A stretch of 64,000 nucleotides of DNA, from contig NZ_CP043575.1 in assembly GCF_014076495.1 (NCBI RefSeq), forward strand, positions 1,488,001-1,552,000. Direction: 5' to 3'. Position 1 is the stretch's first letter. Each line of letters opens with the position of its first letter. The notes below the pieces were generated by a model. It saw only the letters and a program-made list of their open reading frames with translations. It did no database searches and was not told where the DNA came from. This document shows positions 29,153 to 38,283 of the stretch, in pieces. The DNA is from Comamonas koreensis (lineage in GTDB: Bacteria > Pseudomonadota > Gammaproteobacteria > Burkholderiales > Burkholderiaceae_C). Position numbers and translations under genes: made by a program.

Positions 29153-30402
29153 GGCTGGGCCTGCGCGCGGATGACCCACTGGTCGTTTTGCATCTGGGCC
29201 TGCAGGCCCTGGGCTTGCAGTTTCTGGCTGAAGGCATCAAAGCCATCGGTGGGCAGGCCGCGCAGGCGCAGCTCGCCGCCACTGTATTCGACCGTGCTGG
29301 GCACCGTGCCTGCGGGCAGGCTGGCCAGCGCCTGGCCGGCGGCGGCCAGCAGCGGCTCGGCGTCCGATGGCGACAAGCCACCCGAGGCCTGGCGCAGGTT
29401 GGCGACTTCGCGCGCCATCTGCACGGGCGCATCGACGACCACCTGCACCTTGGGGAAGGCCTGCGTCAAGCTGCTGCGCACCAGTGCGGCCTTGGCCTGC
29501 AGCTGCTGGCGCTCTTGCCACGCCCAGATATTGGCGCCCACCAAGCTGAGCACGACCAGGGCCAGCAGGGCCCAGCGCGCCGGGCGCCAGGCGGGGGTAT
29601 GGAGCACATCATTGAGGCCGCTGCCCAGGCGCCGCTGCAGGCGGTTGCGTCCACTGTTGGCAAATTCGAGCTGCGCCAGGTCCCAGTCGCTGCGCGCGGC
29701 ATCGCGCATGGTTTGCGCCGGGCTGTAGAGCTGTACCGGGCGTTGAAGCCAGTGCTCGGCGGTGCTGACCACGGCCGGCTCGGCATGGACGATGCTGTCG
29801 GGCCCGAGCGGGGGCAGCAGCGCTGCGCTTTCGCGCGAGACTGGCAGCACCAGCACCGCGTCGGCGCTGTCCGTGCCATAGACCACGGCCTGCGCCAGCT
29901 CGGGGCTGCCGGTGACCAGGATCTGCGCGCCATCAGGTGCGGGCTCGCCCGGGGCATGGCTGGGCACCACGCGGGCCACGGCGCGGCCTGCGGCTTCGAG
30001 CGCCTGCAGGTGCTCGCGCAGCCACTGGCGCGGGCAGCAGGCGATCCAGATCGGCTCGCCCTGGCCGGCGGCACGGGTGTCGGGTTGCAAGGCAAAGTGC
30101 AGTTGGGCGGGGTCGTCGAGCAGGCGCTCTTCCAAGAGACCTTCGAGCACCGCTCGCAGCCGGGGCGAGCCCGGGCCGACGCCCTGGGGCAGGCTGACCC
30201 GTTGCCACGACAGCATGGCCGCGGGCACCACGGCCACCACTTCACCGGCGCGGCCGGGCTGGGGCAGCAGGCCGGCGGTGGTGCTGCCTTGCTGGCCGAT
30301 GGTCACGCCATCGGGCGACAGGGCATAGCTGTAGCTCCAGGCCGAGCTGGGCCCTGTATCTGGCCCCGAGGCCAGCGGCAGTGAAATCAGTAATGTACTC
30401 AT
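29149..30402 (-). CDS. gspL: Type II secretion protein GspL
   Basis: A 417-residue protein with an actin-like cytoplasmic domain (about 1-240) that contacts GspE, a single membrane helix (about 274-294, WALLALVVLSLVGANIWAW) and a periplasmic ferredoxin-like domain. Four-base overlap with gspM indicates coupled translation. Confidence 0.9.
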   Translation of the reverse strand: MSTLLISLPLASGPDTGPSSAWSYSYALSPDGVTIGQQGSTTAGLLPQPGRAGEVVAVVPAAMLSWQRVSLPQGVGPGSPRLRAVLEGLLEERLLDDPAQLHFALQPDTRAAGQGEPIWIACCPRQWLREHLQALEAAGRAVARVVPSHAPGEPAPDGAQILVTGSPELAQAVVYGTDSADAVLVLPVSRESAALLPPLGPDSIVHAEPAVVSTAEHWLQRPVQLYSPAQTMRDAARSDWDLAQLEFANSGRNRLQRRLGSGLNDVLHTPAWRPARWALLALVVLSLVGANIWAWQERQQLQAKAALVRSSLTQAFPKVQVVVDAPVQMAREVANLRQASGGLSPSDAEPLLAAAGQALASLPAGTVPSTVEYSGGELRLRGLPTDGFDAFSQKLQAQGLQAQMQNDQWVIRAQAQP

Positions 30403-30474
30403 GAGCGTGTTGTGCGCTGCATTGTAGAGGGCCCGGCTTCACCAAACTGCAATACGTTTGTCATCATGTTCCTG

Positions 30475-31482
30475 TTAGCGCGCCGCCACCGGGTTGGCGC
30501 TGCCATCGCCCATCAGGCTGGTGGCCAGTGCGGCACCACGCTCACGCACCACGGTTGTTACATTCAGCCCCTGGCGGTAGACCAGGGATTTCTCCTGCAC
30601 CACCAGGTCGTCAAAGCGCAGCCGCGCCCAGACCTCGAAATACACCGATTTGACATCGAGCACTGCGTTGGCATTGTTGAGCGCGGTGTTGCTGCTAAAG
30701 CGCTGCTGCAGCTCGGCGCTGCTCTCGAAAGCCTTGTTAAGGCGCAGCTGGGCGATCTGCTGGGCAGTTGCAAAATCCATGCCCTCGACAGCGGCCCAGA
30801 TCACGGTGGCCGAGGCGGTGTTGACGTTGACCTTGCTCTCCTGGGGCAGCAGCACCACATAGGGCTCCAGCTGGGTCAGGGTGGACGGCGACAGGCCCCA
30901 CCAGGCCAGCTCCTTGTAGGTGCGCGGCAGCAGCGGCGCATTGGCCGCCTTCCCCTCGGTGCGCAGCGCGGCCAGTGCCTGCTGGCTGAGGACGGTCAGT
31001 TCGGCGCCGGGCAGGCCCAGGCGCTCGAACAGGCGCTGGAACTGGCGCAGCGCGACGCTGTTGATCTGGTTGTTGGAGACCAGGTTGCGGATATTGAGCC
31101 GCGCCTGGGCATCGACAATCGCACCCGACAAAAACGCCTGGGCCGCATCGATGCTGCTGTCGTCGGCATTGCTCTGGTTGTTGGAGGCCTGCAAGAAGGT
31201 GGACAGGCGCGCTTCGGCCAGCGGCACCGACCAGGGCTCGGAGAGCGAATCGGGGCCGCCCACACGCGCATCCTGGCGCAGCACCTGGCGCGAGAAATCC
31301 AGCCCGCCCAGCAGCAGCCAGGCGGCCTGCACGCGGGTGCGCTCGGCGCCTTCGACCTCCAGATTGCGCCACTGCTGCCAGACGGCGCTGGCGGCAATCG
31401 TGGCCACCAGGGTGACGGTGAGCATGGCCGCCAGCAGCGCTGCGCCGCGCTGGCCACGGCGGGGAATGCGGAGCCGCTTCAT
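30475..31482 (-). CDS. gspK: Type II secretion minor pseudopilin GspK
   Basis: This 335-residue protein has a short prepilin-like leader and hydrophobic helix (RRGQRGAALLAAMLTVTLVATIAASAV), then the large alpha domain characteristic of GspK, including NVNTASATVIWAAVEGMD. GspK normally lacks the Glu at position +5 of the mature protein, and none is seen here. ATG at 31482 overlaps the gspJ stop (ATGA). The long upstream frame overlapping gspJ is rejected. It caps the pseudopilus tip with GspI and GspJ. Confidence 0.92.
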   Translation of the reverse strand: MKRLRIPRRGQRGAALLAAMLTVTLVATIAASAVWQQWRNLEVEGAERTRVQAAWLLLGGLDFSRQVLRQDARVGGPDSLSEPWSVPLAEARLSTFLQASNNQSNADDSSIDAAQAFLSGAIVDAQARLNIRNLVSNNQINSVALRQFQRLFERLGLPGAELTVLSQQALAALRTEGKAANAPLLPRTYKELAWWGLSPSTLTQLEPYVVLLPQESKVNVNTASATVIWAAVEGMDFATAQQIAQLRLNKAFESSAELQQRFSSNTALNNANAVLDVKSVYFEVWARLRFDDLVVQEKSLVYRQGLNVTTVVRERGAALATSLMGDGSANPVAAR

Positions 31483-32183
31483 GATTTGTTGCCCGACACG
31501 ATGGGGTTGACCCAGTCGTTGGTGATGACCCCGGAGAGCGCACCGGGCGCGGGCAGCTCCAGACGCAGGCGGATGCCGTCGGGCAGCGCCACCGTCGTGG
31601 GGTTGTTGGCATCGGCCTGGGGATTGGCGCCCTGGCTGGACAGCGGATTGCTCCAGCTGTTGCCCCGGAAATACAGCAGCTGCCAGCCGCTGATGGGCAT
31701 CAGCACCGTTTGCTGCGGGCCGCCATCGGCGTTGTTGGTCAGCGCGCTGTTGGTGACCGCATGCGCGGCCATGTCCCAGGCCTGCTGCCACTGCTGCAGA
31801 TCACGCACGGGGGCCGACTGCCAGCGCACCCAGTAGTCGCGGTTGCCCAGGCGGCGCTGGGCCCAGCTGACCACGCGCAGGCCTTGTTCATTGATATCGC
31901 TGCTGCGGCGCGTCAGGCGCAGCACGCGGCCATCCCAGTCGATCGGGGTGGTGGCTGCGACGCGCTCAATGCCATTGAGGTCGGTGTTCCACTGCGACAG
32001 CGCCGCCTGCACCACCATCACCTCTTCGCTGTAATCACGGGCCTGCTGCTGGGCGCGCACCATGCCATCGATGCCGCGCCAGCTGGCAATGGTCATCACC
32101 GCCAGAATGGAAATCGCGATTAGCAGCTCGATCAAGGTAAAGCCCTGGCTGCGTGGCTGGCTACAACGGGGGAAGCGCTGCAT
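31479..32183 (-). CDS. gspJ: Type II secretion minor pseudopilin GspJ
   Basis: A 234-residue pseudopilin with the prepilin peptidase site QG^FTLIELLIAISILAVM (cut after Gly14, Glu at +5) and a C-terminal beta-rich domain. Its start overlaps the gspI stop (TGATG). Confidence 0.93.
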   Translation of the reverse strand: MQRFPRCSQPRSQGFTLIELLIAISILAVMTIASWRGIDGMVRAQQQARDYSEEVMVVQAALSQWNTDLNGIERVAATTPIDWDGRVLRLTRRSSDINEQGLRVVSWAQRRLGNRDYWVRWQSAPVRDLQQWQQAWDMAAHAVTNSALTNNADGGPQQTVLMPISGWQLLYFRGNSWSNPLSSQGANPQADANNPTTVALPDGIRLRLELPAPGALSGVITNDWVNPIVSGNKS

Positions 32184-32551
32184 CAGTACCTCCCCACGAT
32201 GGTGCTCAGGCGCAGCAAGGGCGCGCCGCCGGAGAACACATGGGCATCGATGCGGCGGAAATCCGGGTTGGGCGTGGCAAACACGCCCACGCGCACATCG
32301 AACATGCGGCCGGCCTGCTCACAGGCCACGCTGGTGCTGCCCAGTCCCGGCAACTGCTGCGACAGGCGCGCGGCGATCAGCTGGTTTTCGGCGCAGATCT
32401 GCGCGAGCATCACATCGCTTTGCCGCCCTGCCGTCTGGGTCAGCGCGTTCATCGCCTTACCGCCGGCGAGCAAGGCGATGGCGACAATGGCGAGCGCGAC
32501 CAGCACCTCTATCAGGGTGAAGCCGGAATGGGGAGAGGGCTTGCTGGGCAC
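32183..32551 (-). CDS. gspI: Type II secretion minor pseudopilin GspI
   Basis: A pseudopilin with prepilin motif SG^FTLIEVLVALAIVAIAL. A GTG start at 32551 gives a short nine-residue leader after the gspH stop and a 122-residue protein, close to the family norm. In-frame ATG codons at 32608 and 32635 lie inside gspH and would give unusually long leaders, so the start is uncertain. The ICAENQL segment is typical of GspI. Confidence 0.88.
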   Translation of the reverse strand: MPSKPSPHSGFTLIEVLVALAIVAIALLAGGKAMNALTQTAGRQSDVMLAQICAENQLIAARLSQQLPGLGSTSVACEQAGRMFDVRVGVFATPNPDFRRIDAHVFSGGAPLLRLSTIVGRY

Positions 32552-32573
32552 GCGGGGCTGGTCGGGAAAGGGT

Positions 32574-33023
32574 TCAGGGGGCCTGTAGTTCAAACGGGCG
32601 CACACCATCGGTCGCCACGGCAATGCTGCCCGCATTGCGGCTGGGGTAGGCCAGCAGCACCGTCTGCGGGCCGATCAGTGCCTCGGGCCCCAGGATGATA
32701 TCGCCACTGCTGCGCACCGCCACCGGCGGGTGCAGCCAGGCGCCCTGGCGGGTGCCGCCTTGCAGGCCTTCGATGACAAAGCCCTGGCTGTCGGCCCGCC
32801 AGCGCACCGGCTGGCCACTGGCGCGGGACTGGGCACGCGCGGCTTCGAGCTGGGCGGCCAGGCGCTGGCCTTCGCGCTGGAGCTGGTCCTGGCTGTTGTC
32901 ACCTATCGCAAACACCACGCCGGCGCTGGCCAGCGCCATCAAGGTGATGACGACCAGCAGCTCCATCAAGGTAAAGCCGCGCTGGCGGCGCGGCTGGAAG
33001 GGGTGGGCAAGGGCGCAGGGCAT
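32574..33023 (-). CDS. gspH: Type II secretion minor pseudopilin GspH
   Basis: A 149-residue pseudopilin with prepilin site RG^FTLMELLVVITLMALA (Glu at +5) and a GspH-type beta domain (PVRWRADSQGFVIEG). Like the other pseudopilins, it needs a prepilin peptidase. No gspO/pilD is in the window, so one elsewhere must process it. Confidence 0.9.
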   Translation of the reverse strand: MPCALAHPFQPRRQRGFTLMELLVVITLMALASAGVVFAIGDNSQDQLQREGQRLAAQLEAARAQSRASGQPVRWRADSQGFVIEGLQGGTRQGAWLHPPVAVRSSGDIILGPEALIGPQTVLLAYPSRNAGSIAVATDGVRPFELQAP

Positions 33024-33086
33024 GGGGCCGGAGAGCGGGGCAGCGGGAAAAGGCAGAAAGCAGCGATCAGGCGGGCTTATTGCCGC

Positions 33087-33545
33087 TTATTGCCAGCTGC
33101 CGATGTCGGCATTGTTGCCTTCACCACCGGCCTGGCCATCGGCGCCAAAGCTCATCACATCGACTTCGCCTTTGACGCCGGGGTTCAGGTACTGGTAGGG
33201 GTGGCCCCAGGGGTCATTGGGCAGCTTTTCCAGATAGGGCTTCCAGTTCATCGGCGCGGGGCCGCTGCTGGGGCGGTTGATCAGCGCGGCCAGGCCCTGC
33301 TCGGCGGTGGGGTAGCGCTGGTTGTCCAGGCGGTAGCGCTTGAGCGCACCACTGATGTTGGTGATGTCGGTGCGCGCTGCGGTCACGCGCGCTTCGTCGG
33401 CAGCGCCAATCACATTGGGCACGATCAGCGCGGCCAGCACGCCGATGATGACCAGCACCACCATCAGCTCGATCAGGGTAAAGCCGCGCTGGATATTGGC
33501 TTGGATGCGGCGTGCAGCCGACTGCGGGCGGAAGGAAAACATCAT
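33087..33545 (-). CDS. gspG: Type II secretion major pseudopilin GspG
   Basis: This 152-residue major pseudopilin has prepilin site RG^FTLIELMVVLVIIGVLAAL and the canonical downstream block (ALKRYRLDNQRYPTAEQGLAALI, DPWGHPYQYLNPG, FGADGQAGGEG) with calcium-binding loop residues. It is the first gene of the minus-strand cluster and diverges from gspC by 62 bases, so both promoters lie in this short gap. Confidence 0.95.
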   Translation of the reverse strand: MMFSFRPQSAARRIQANIQRGFTLIELMVVLVIIGVLAALIVPNVIGAADEARVTAARTDITNISGALKRYRLDNQRYPTAEQGLAALINRPSSGPAPMNWKPYLEKLPNDPWGHPYQYLNPGVKGEVDVMSFGADGQAGGEGNNADIGSWQ

Positions 33546-33607
33546 GCTCTCAGGTCAAAGGGGGTCAAAGTGGTGAAACTGACATCTGGGTGCATCATAA
33601 TCTGCGA

Positions 33608-34207
33608 ATGGTGACACTATCACGCAACCCCTGGTCTCCTCGGCTGGCGGCCGGCCTTTTGTGGGCTGGCGCTGCGGCATTGGCGGTGTTCTGGGGGCTC
33701 AAGCTGTCGGCGCCACGCCAGGTGCTGTTGGCCCCGCAGGCCGGTGGCCCCGCCCAGGTGCAGGTCGATGGCGCTGCGATGGCGCGGCTCTTTGGTGTGC
33801 AGGATGGCGCGCCCGTTGCGGCGCCCGCTGCCCCGACCCGCTGGCGCCTGCTGGGCGTGATGGTGGGCAAGGACAGCGGTGGCGGCGCGGCCGTCATCGC
33901 CGTGGATGACCAGCCTGCGAAGGTGTTCCGCGTGGGCACGGTCGTGGCCGATGGCCTGGTGCTGCAGGCCTTGCGCAGCGATGCGCCCCGTGCCGTGAGC
34001 CTGGGCGCCGGTGTCGATGGCCCGGCAGCTGTGACGATCAACCTGCCGGCCTTGCGCCCAGTGGATACGGTGGCTGCGCCGATCCCGGCCACTGTGCCCA
34101 ATGCCCAGAATGCCCCAAATGCCGTGGCTGCGGCACCGCAAGGCGCTGCCCCCGTACCCGCTGCCGCACCGAATGTGGACCGCAGCACCGGTTCCTTGCG
34201 CGACTGA
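33608..34207 (+). CDS. gspC: Type II secretion protein GspC, short form
   Basis: A 199-residue bitopic protein with one membrane helix (about 13-31), an HR domain (AMARLFGVQDGAP; RWRLLGVMVGKDSGGGAAVIAVDDQPAKVFRVG) and an Ala/Pro-rich C-terminal tail. The PDZ or coiled-coil domain found in longer GspC proteins is absent. GspC links the platform to the secretin. It diverges from gspG, whereas gspC usually heads the operon in the same direction. ATG at 33608 is preferred over the longer frame, which overlaps gspG. Confidence 0.8.
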   Translation: MVTLSRNPWSPRLAAGLLWAGAAALAVFWGLKLSAPRQVLLAPQAGGPAQVQVDGAAMARLFGVQDGAPVAAPAAPTRWRLLGVMVGKDSGGGAAVIAVDDQPAKVFRVGTVVADGLVLQALRSDAPRAVSLGAGVDGPAAVTINLPALRPVDTVAAPIPATVPNAQNAPNAVAAAPQGAAPVPAAAPNVDRSTGSLRD

Positions 34208-34256
34208 TCGCCGGCGCTTTACGTAAAAGTTTGTTGGGGGCGGCCTGAAGCGGCTC

Positions 34257-34841
34257 TCAGGCCTCGCCGAACAGCGGCAATCGGAGCCATTCCCCATACG
34301 TGAGCTTGACCGAGGGCCAGTCCTTGGCCAGCGGTAGCCTTTGGCCCCGGGTCAGCAGCCAATGCGCGCATTGCGCAACACCTGCGTGGCTGATCCACAG
34401 CACGGGCTGGCCGGTGTCCAGCGCCTGTTGGCGCGCGGCATCCAGCGCACGCGCCACGCGCGCCATCATCGTGGCCAGCGCCTCACCACCGCCTGGTGCA
34501 TAGGCCATAAAGTCAGCGGTCCAGGCCTGCATCTCTTCGCGGGCGATGCCGTCCCAGCGCTGGCCTTCCCAGGCACCAAAGTCCATTTCTGCCAGATCGT
34601 CGCAGGCGCGCAGCGCGAATGCCGGTGCCTGCGCCTGCAAGGCGGTGGCCAGCTGGCTGCAGCGCTGCAGTGGCGAATGCCAGACGGTGCCGGCCGGCAG
34701 TGCCTCAGCCGCCCAGGCACTTTGCAGGGCCAGTGCGGCGGCAGCGGTGGCCTTGTCATCGGCGGCGATGTTGGTGCGGCCGTAGCAGATGCCCGGCGCC
34801 ACCAGGGGCTGGGCATGGCGCTGCAGCCACAGTGCGCTCAT
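34257..34841 (-). CDS. cobC: Histidine phosphatase, probable alpha-ribazole phosphatase
   Basis: This 194-residue histidine-phosphatase-family protein has LQRHAQP at the N-terminus (catalytic Arg-His; most relatives read RHG/RHA), GRTNIAADDK, the second Arg in SPLQRC, DFGAWEGQRWD and ISHAGVAQC with the second active-site His. Its ATG overlaps the cobS stop (ATGA), so it is coupled to the cobalamin synthase gene. This supports the alpha-ribazole phosphatase role in nucleotide-loop assembly. Confidence 0.85.
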   Translation of the reverse strand: MSALWLQRHAQPLVAPGICYGRTNIAADDKATAAAALALQSAWAAEALPAGTVWHSPLQRCSQLATALQAQAPAFALRACDDLAEMDFGAWEGQRWDGIAREEMQAWTADFMAYAPGGGEALATMMARVARALDAARQQALDTGQPVLWISHAGVAQCAHWLLTRGQRLPLAKDWPSVKLTYGEWLRLPLFGEA

Positions 34842-35674
34842 GCCACAGCCTTGGCCAACCACAGGCCTGCGGGGCCCAGCGACAGCGCCGCGCCCAGGTA
34901 GAACGCCATCTCGCTGACCTGCTCGGCAGCGCCCAGGCCATCACCGGTAAAGCCTTGCAGGCGGCGCTGCAGCCACTGGCGCATCCACAGCGCAGCGGCG
35001 GCGCTGAGCACCAGCGCCAGCAGCAAGACCACCCAGCCTTGGCTGAGACCCAGCAGCAAGGCGGCGGGCAGCGACCAGAGCAGGCAGCAGGCCAGGCCTT
35101 GGCGGCTGATAAAGGCAGCCAAAGGCTTGCTTTTGGACGAGGCGCTGTCGCCCACATGGGGCAGGCTGCGCACGACAAACATGGGCCATAGCCGGGCAAT
35201 GACATGGGCGGCCACCAAGCTCGCCATGGCCAGCGCCAGGCTATGGCTGGCCAGCAGCGCGATGAGGGCCGTCTTGCTGAGCACGGCCAGCACCATCGCC
35301 ATCGCGCCATAGGCGCCGATGCGCGAGTCCTTCATGATCTCCAGCGCGCGCTGGCGCTCGTGGCTGCCGCCCAGGCCATCGACCACATCGCTCAAGCCAT
35401 CCTCATGGAAGCAGCCGGTGAGCAGCACGGTGGCCAAGGTGCTGAGCACGGCGGCGACCAGCGGGCTGTAGGCGTTGCCAGCTGGCAGCAGCAGGCTGCC
35501 AGCGGCGAGCACCCCGGCGGCCACCAGGCCCACGATCCAGCCCACGCCGGGGAAGTGGCCGGCGCTGGCGCGCAGCATCTCGGGGCTGTAGCCCACCCAG
35601 TCGCCCAGCTTGCCGGTGACCGGGATGCGGGTGAAAAACTGCACCGCGAGCAGAAAATGGCGCAAGGCTTGCAT
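34838..35674 (-). CDS. cobS: Adenosylcobinamide-GDP ribazoletransferase (cobalamin synthase)
   Basis: A 278-residue membrane enzyme joining adenosylcobinamide-GDP and alpha-ribazole. Signature blocks are QFFTRIPV, the acidic metal-binding region GCFHEDGLSDVVDGLGG and MKDSRIGAYGAMAMVLAVLSK. There are several membrane helices. It overlaps cobC by four bases and starts 23 bp after ilvA. Other cobalamin genes are not visible. Confidence 0.93.
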   Translation of the reverse strand: MQALRHFLLAVQFFTRIPVTGKLGDWVGYSPEMLRASAGHFPGVGWIVGLVAAGVLAAGSLLLPAGNAYSPLVAAVLSTLATVLLTGCFHEDGLSDVVDGLGGSHERQRALEIMKDSRIGAYGAMAMVLAVLSKTALIALLASHSLALAMASLVAAHVIARLWPMFVVRSLPHVGDSASSKSKPLAAFISRQGLACCLLWSLPAALLLGLSQGWVVLLLALVLSAAAALWMRQWLQRRLQGFTGDGLGAAEQVSEMAFYLGAALSLGPAGLWLAKAVA

Positions 35675-35697
35675 GCTGCGGCTGGGCCCGTTTGGCG

Positions 35698-37266
35698 TTA
35701 GGCCTGCAGGAACAGCTTGTAGGCCGGGTTCTGGGTCTCTTCGATCCAGGGGTAGCCCAGGTTGTTCAAGAACTGCTCAAAGCTGTGCGAGTCTTCCTGG
35801 GGCACCTGCATGCCCACGAGGATGCGGCCGTAGTCTGCGCCCTGGTTGCGGTAGTGGAACAGCGAGATGTTCCAGTTCGGCGCCATCAGGCTCAGGAACT
35901 TGAAAAGCGCGCCGGGCCGCTCGGGGAAGATAAAGCGCAGCAGGCGCTCGTCCTGCGCGAGCTGCGAGCGCCCGCCCACCATGTGGCGCACATGCTCCTT
36001 GGCCAGCTCGTCAAAGGTCAAATCCAGCGCTTCAAAGCCGTTCTTCTGGAAGTTGCGGCAGATTTTTTCCGACTCACCCTTGCTGTTGGTCGAGATGCCG
36101 ACAAAGACATGGGCGCGCCGGTCATCGCTGATGCGGTAGTTGAACTCGGTCACGCTGCGTGCGCCACCGGGCAGGTTGCCGATGACTTCGCAAAAACGCT
36201 TGAAGCTGCCGCGCTCTTCGGGGATGGTCACGGCAAACAGCGCTTCCTTTTCCTCGCCCACATCAGCCCGCTCGGCGACAAAGCGCAGGCGGTCGAAGTT
36301 CATGTTGGCGCCGCTCAGGATGGCGGCATAGGTCTCGCCCTTGGTCTTGTTCTTGGCAACGTATTGCTTGATACCGGCCACGGCCAGCGCGCCCGAGGGC
36401 TCGACGATGGAGCGGGTGTCGACAAAGATATCCTTGATCGCGGCGCAGACGGCATCGGTGTCGACGGTGATGTATTCATCGACCAGGCCATGGGCGACGC
36501 GGAAGGTCTCCTCGCCCACCAGCTTGACGGCCGTGCCATCGGCAAACAGGCCCACATCGTTCAGTGCCACGCGCTTGCCTTCGCGGGCCGACTGGATCAT
36601 CGCGTCCGAGTCGTTCATCTGCACGCCGATGACCTTGATCTCGGGCCGCACTGCCTTGATGTAGTTGGCAACACCTGCAATCAGGCCGCCGCCACCAATC
36701 GCGACAAAGACCGCGTTCAGCGGCGATGAGCCGATTTTCTGCACCTGGCGCATGATCTCCATCGCAATCGTGCCCTGGCCGGCGATCACGTCCGGGTCAT
36801 CAAAGGGGTGGACAAAGGTGAGGTTCTGTTCCTTTTGCAGCTTGAGCGAGTGCTCATAGGCATCGCTGAAGCTCTCGCCGGCCAGCACCACCTCGCCCCC
36901 CAGGCCCTTGACGGCATCGATCTTGAGCTGCGGCGTGGTGGTGGGCATCACGATCACGGCGCGGGTGCCCATGCGGCTGGCCGACAGCGCGACACCCTGG
37001 GCATGGTTGCCAGCCGATGCACAGATCACGCCGGCCTTGAGCTGCTCGGCCGTCAGGTGGGCCATCTTGTTGTAGGCGCCGCGCAGCTTGAAGCTGAACA
37101 CCGGCTGCTGGTCTTCGCGCTTGAGCAGCACCTTGTTGTGCAGGCGGCGGCTGAGGTTCTTGGCCGAGTCCAGGCTGGATTCAATGGCCACGTCATAGAC
37201 ACGCGCAGTGAGGATTTTCTTCAGGTAATCGGCCGGCGTCAGCGCGGCTGCAGTCTTGGAGGGCAT
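35698..37266 (-). CDS. ilvA: Threonine ammonia-lyase, biosynthetic
   Basis: This 522-residue PLP enzyme deaminates threonine to 2-oxobutanoate for isoleucine synthesis. The PLP lysine is K60 in SFKLRGAYN, the glycine-rich phosphate loop is IGGGGLIAGV and the C-terminal half contains two ACT-like regulatory domains (LFAVTIPEERGSFKRF and LLRFIFPERPGALFKF), as in feedback-inhibited IlvA. ATG at 37266 matches the family; the frame extending upstream by 400 residues is rejected. A TATAGT box on the minus strand near 37410 could be its promoter. Confidence 0.94.
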   Translation of the reverse strand: MPSKTAAALTPADYLKKILTARVYDVAIESSLDSAKNLSRRLHNKVLLKREDQQPVFSFKLRGAYNKMAHLTAEQLKAGVICASAGNHAQGVALSASRMGTRAVIVMPTTTPQLKIDAVKGLGGEVVLAGESFSDAYEHSLKLQKEQNLTFVHPFDDPDVIAGQGTIAMEIMRQVQKIGSSPLNAVFVAIGGGGLIAGVANYIKAVRPEIKVIGVQMNDSDAMIQSAREGKRVALNDVGLFADGTAVKLVGEETFRVAHGLVDEYITVDTDAVCAAIKDIFVDTRSIVEPSGALAVAGIKQYVAKNKTKGETYAAILSGANMNFDRLRFVAERADVGEEKEALFAVTIPEERGSFKRFCEVIGNLPGGARSVTEFNYRISDDRRAHVFVGISTNSKGESEKICRNFQKNGFEALDLTFDELAKEHVRHMVGGRSQLAQDERLLRFIFPERPGALFKFLSLMAPNWNISLFHYRNQGADYGRILVGMQVPQEDSHSFEQFLNNLGYPWIEETQNPAYKLFLQA

Positions 37267-37467
37267 AGGGATGCACGCTAGAGAAAGGAGGCAACGAGAA
37301 GGTAGCGCATGCGGATGGCGCGCCTGGTTGATGTGCCAGCCAGCAGGGCATGCGCGGGTGGCGGCATGGGCGGGGTGGCGAACATCAGGTGATCGAGAGA
37401 CCGATGCACTATAACCGCTGGCATTCACTGGAGCGGACCGGCGGTGGAATTGCGCCGGCGCCGGGCA

Positions 37468-37499
37468 GAAAAAAAGCCCCTGATGTGAATCAGGGGCTT
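37468..37499 (-). terminator. Intrinsic terminator on minus strand, upstream of ilvA
   Basis: AAGCCCCTGAT (37474-37484) pairs with ATCAGGGGCTT (37489-37499) around a four-base loop. On the minus strand it is followed by a run of thymines. It points toward ilvA but lies 200 bases before its ATG, so it ends some other transcript or acts as an attenuator. Confidence 0.8.
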
Positions 37500-37586
37500 G
37501 AAACCACCATTTGAGAGGTGGAGGAGACAACTTGCAAGCTGCATCCCGCAGTGGGGGCTTTCGCCTGGCTGTGGAGCAGCAGATGA
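37468..37586 (-). ncRNA. Candidate small RNA with CUCCUCC motif
   Basis: On the minus strand a TATACT -10-like box (37592-37597) with a weak CTGCAA -35 at 17-bp spacing is followed by about 118 bases that end in a strong terminator. The transcript would contain GTCTCCTCC, complementary to ribosome-binding sites, next to a small hairpin (CCACC...GGTGG). No open reading frame explains the terminator. The sequence alone cannot separate a free sRNA from an ilvA leader. Confidence 0.3.
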
Positions 37587-37734
37587 GTCCAAGTATAGCG
37601 ATGTTTCTGCTGCGTTGCAGCAAAATAATGCCCGCAACCATTTTTTTTCCCAATGCTGTTGATAGACAGCAACAAGTGGCAGGGGAGAGGGCAGATCTGC
37701 CACACTGGTGGCGTTTGATTTTTGGAGTCTTGCA

Positions 37735-38184
37735 ATGGAATGCACGGTAACGTGGACGGGCGCGAGCGGCGCCCGCTCGGGAATGGGCTTTGTCGCAGAA
37801 ACGGGCAGCGGCCACGTGGTGGCCATGGATGGCGCGCCTGATGCGGCCAATCCTGCCAACGGCGGCCAGAATCTCGCCGCCCGCCCGATGGAGCTGCTGC
37901 TGGCCGGCACCGGCGGCTGCACCGCCTATGACGTGGTGCTGATCCTCAAGCGCGGCCGCCACGATGTGAAAAACTGCACTGTGGCGCTGAAGGCTGAGCG
38001 CGCCGACACCGAACCCAAGGTCTTCACCAAGATCCATATGCAGTTCACCGTCACCGGCAAGGGCATCCCCGCAGCGGCGGTGGAGCGTGCGATTGCGATG
38101 AGCCATGAGAAATACTGCTCGGCCAGCATCATGCTGAGCAAGACGGCCGAGATCACCACGGGGTTTGACCTGGTGGAAGCCTAA
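37735..38184 (+). CDS. OsmC/Ohr-family protein
   Basis: A 149-residue OsmC-like protein with the family core RPMELLLAGTGGCTAYDVVLILKRGRHDV and the second conserved cysteine in EKYCSASIML, spaced as in OsmC-type thiol peroxidases (YhfA-like subgroup). The two cysteines suggest peroxide or organic hydroperoxide reduction, although YhfA-type members have no proven substrate. ATG at 37735 has tttggag. Confidence 0.85.
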   Translation: MECTVTWTGASGARSGMGFVAETGSGHVVAMDGAPDAANPANGGQNLAARPMELLLAGTGGCTAYDVVLILKRGRHDVKNCTVALKAERADTEPKVFTKIHMQFTVTGKGIPAAAVERAIAMSHEKYCSASIMLSKTAEITTGFDLVEA

Positions 38185-38283
38185 GCACGGGCGTAGACCT
38201 CCCGCAATGCCCAGGTGGCCATTGTGCGGGATGTCAACCTGACTGGAAGTTCGATGCAAAAAAGGCGACAATTGACGCCTTAT

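Larger units (their letters stand above)
37267..37734. other. Gene-free gap between ilvA and osmC-like gene
   Basis: No convincing reading frame occurs in these 468 bases. They hold an intrinsic terminator on the minus strand (37468-37499), a possible small RNA ending there, a likely ilvA promoter nearer to ilvA, and the leader of the plus-strand OsmC-like gene. Confidence 0.6.
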
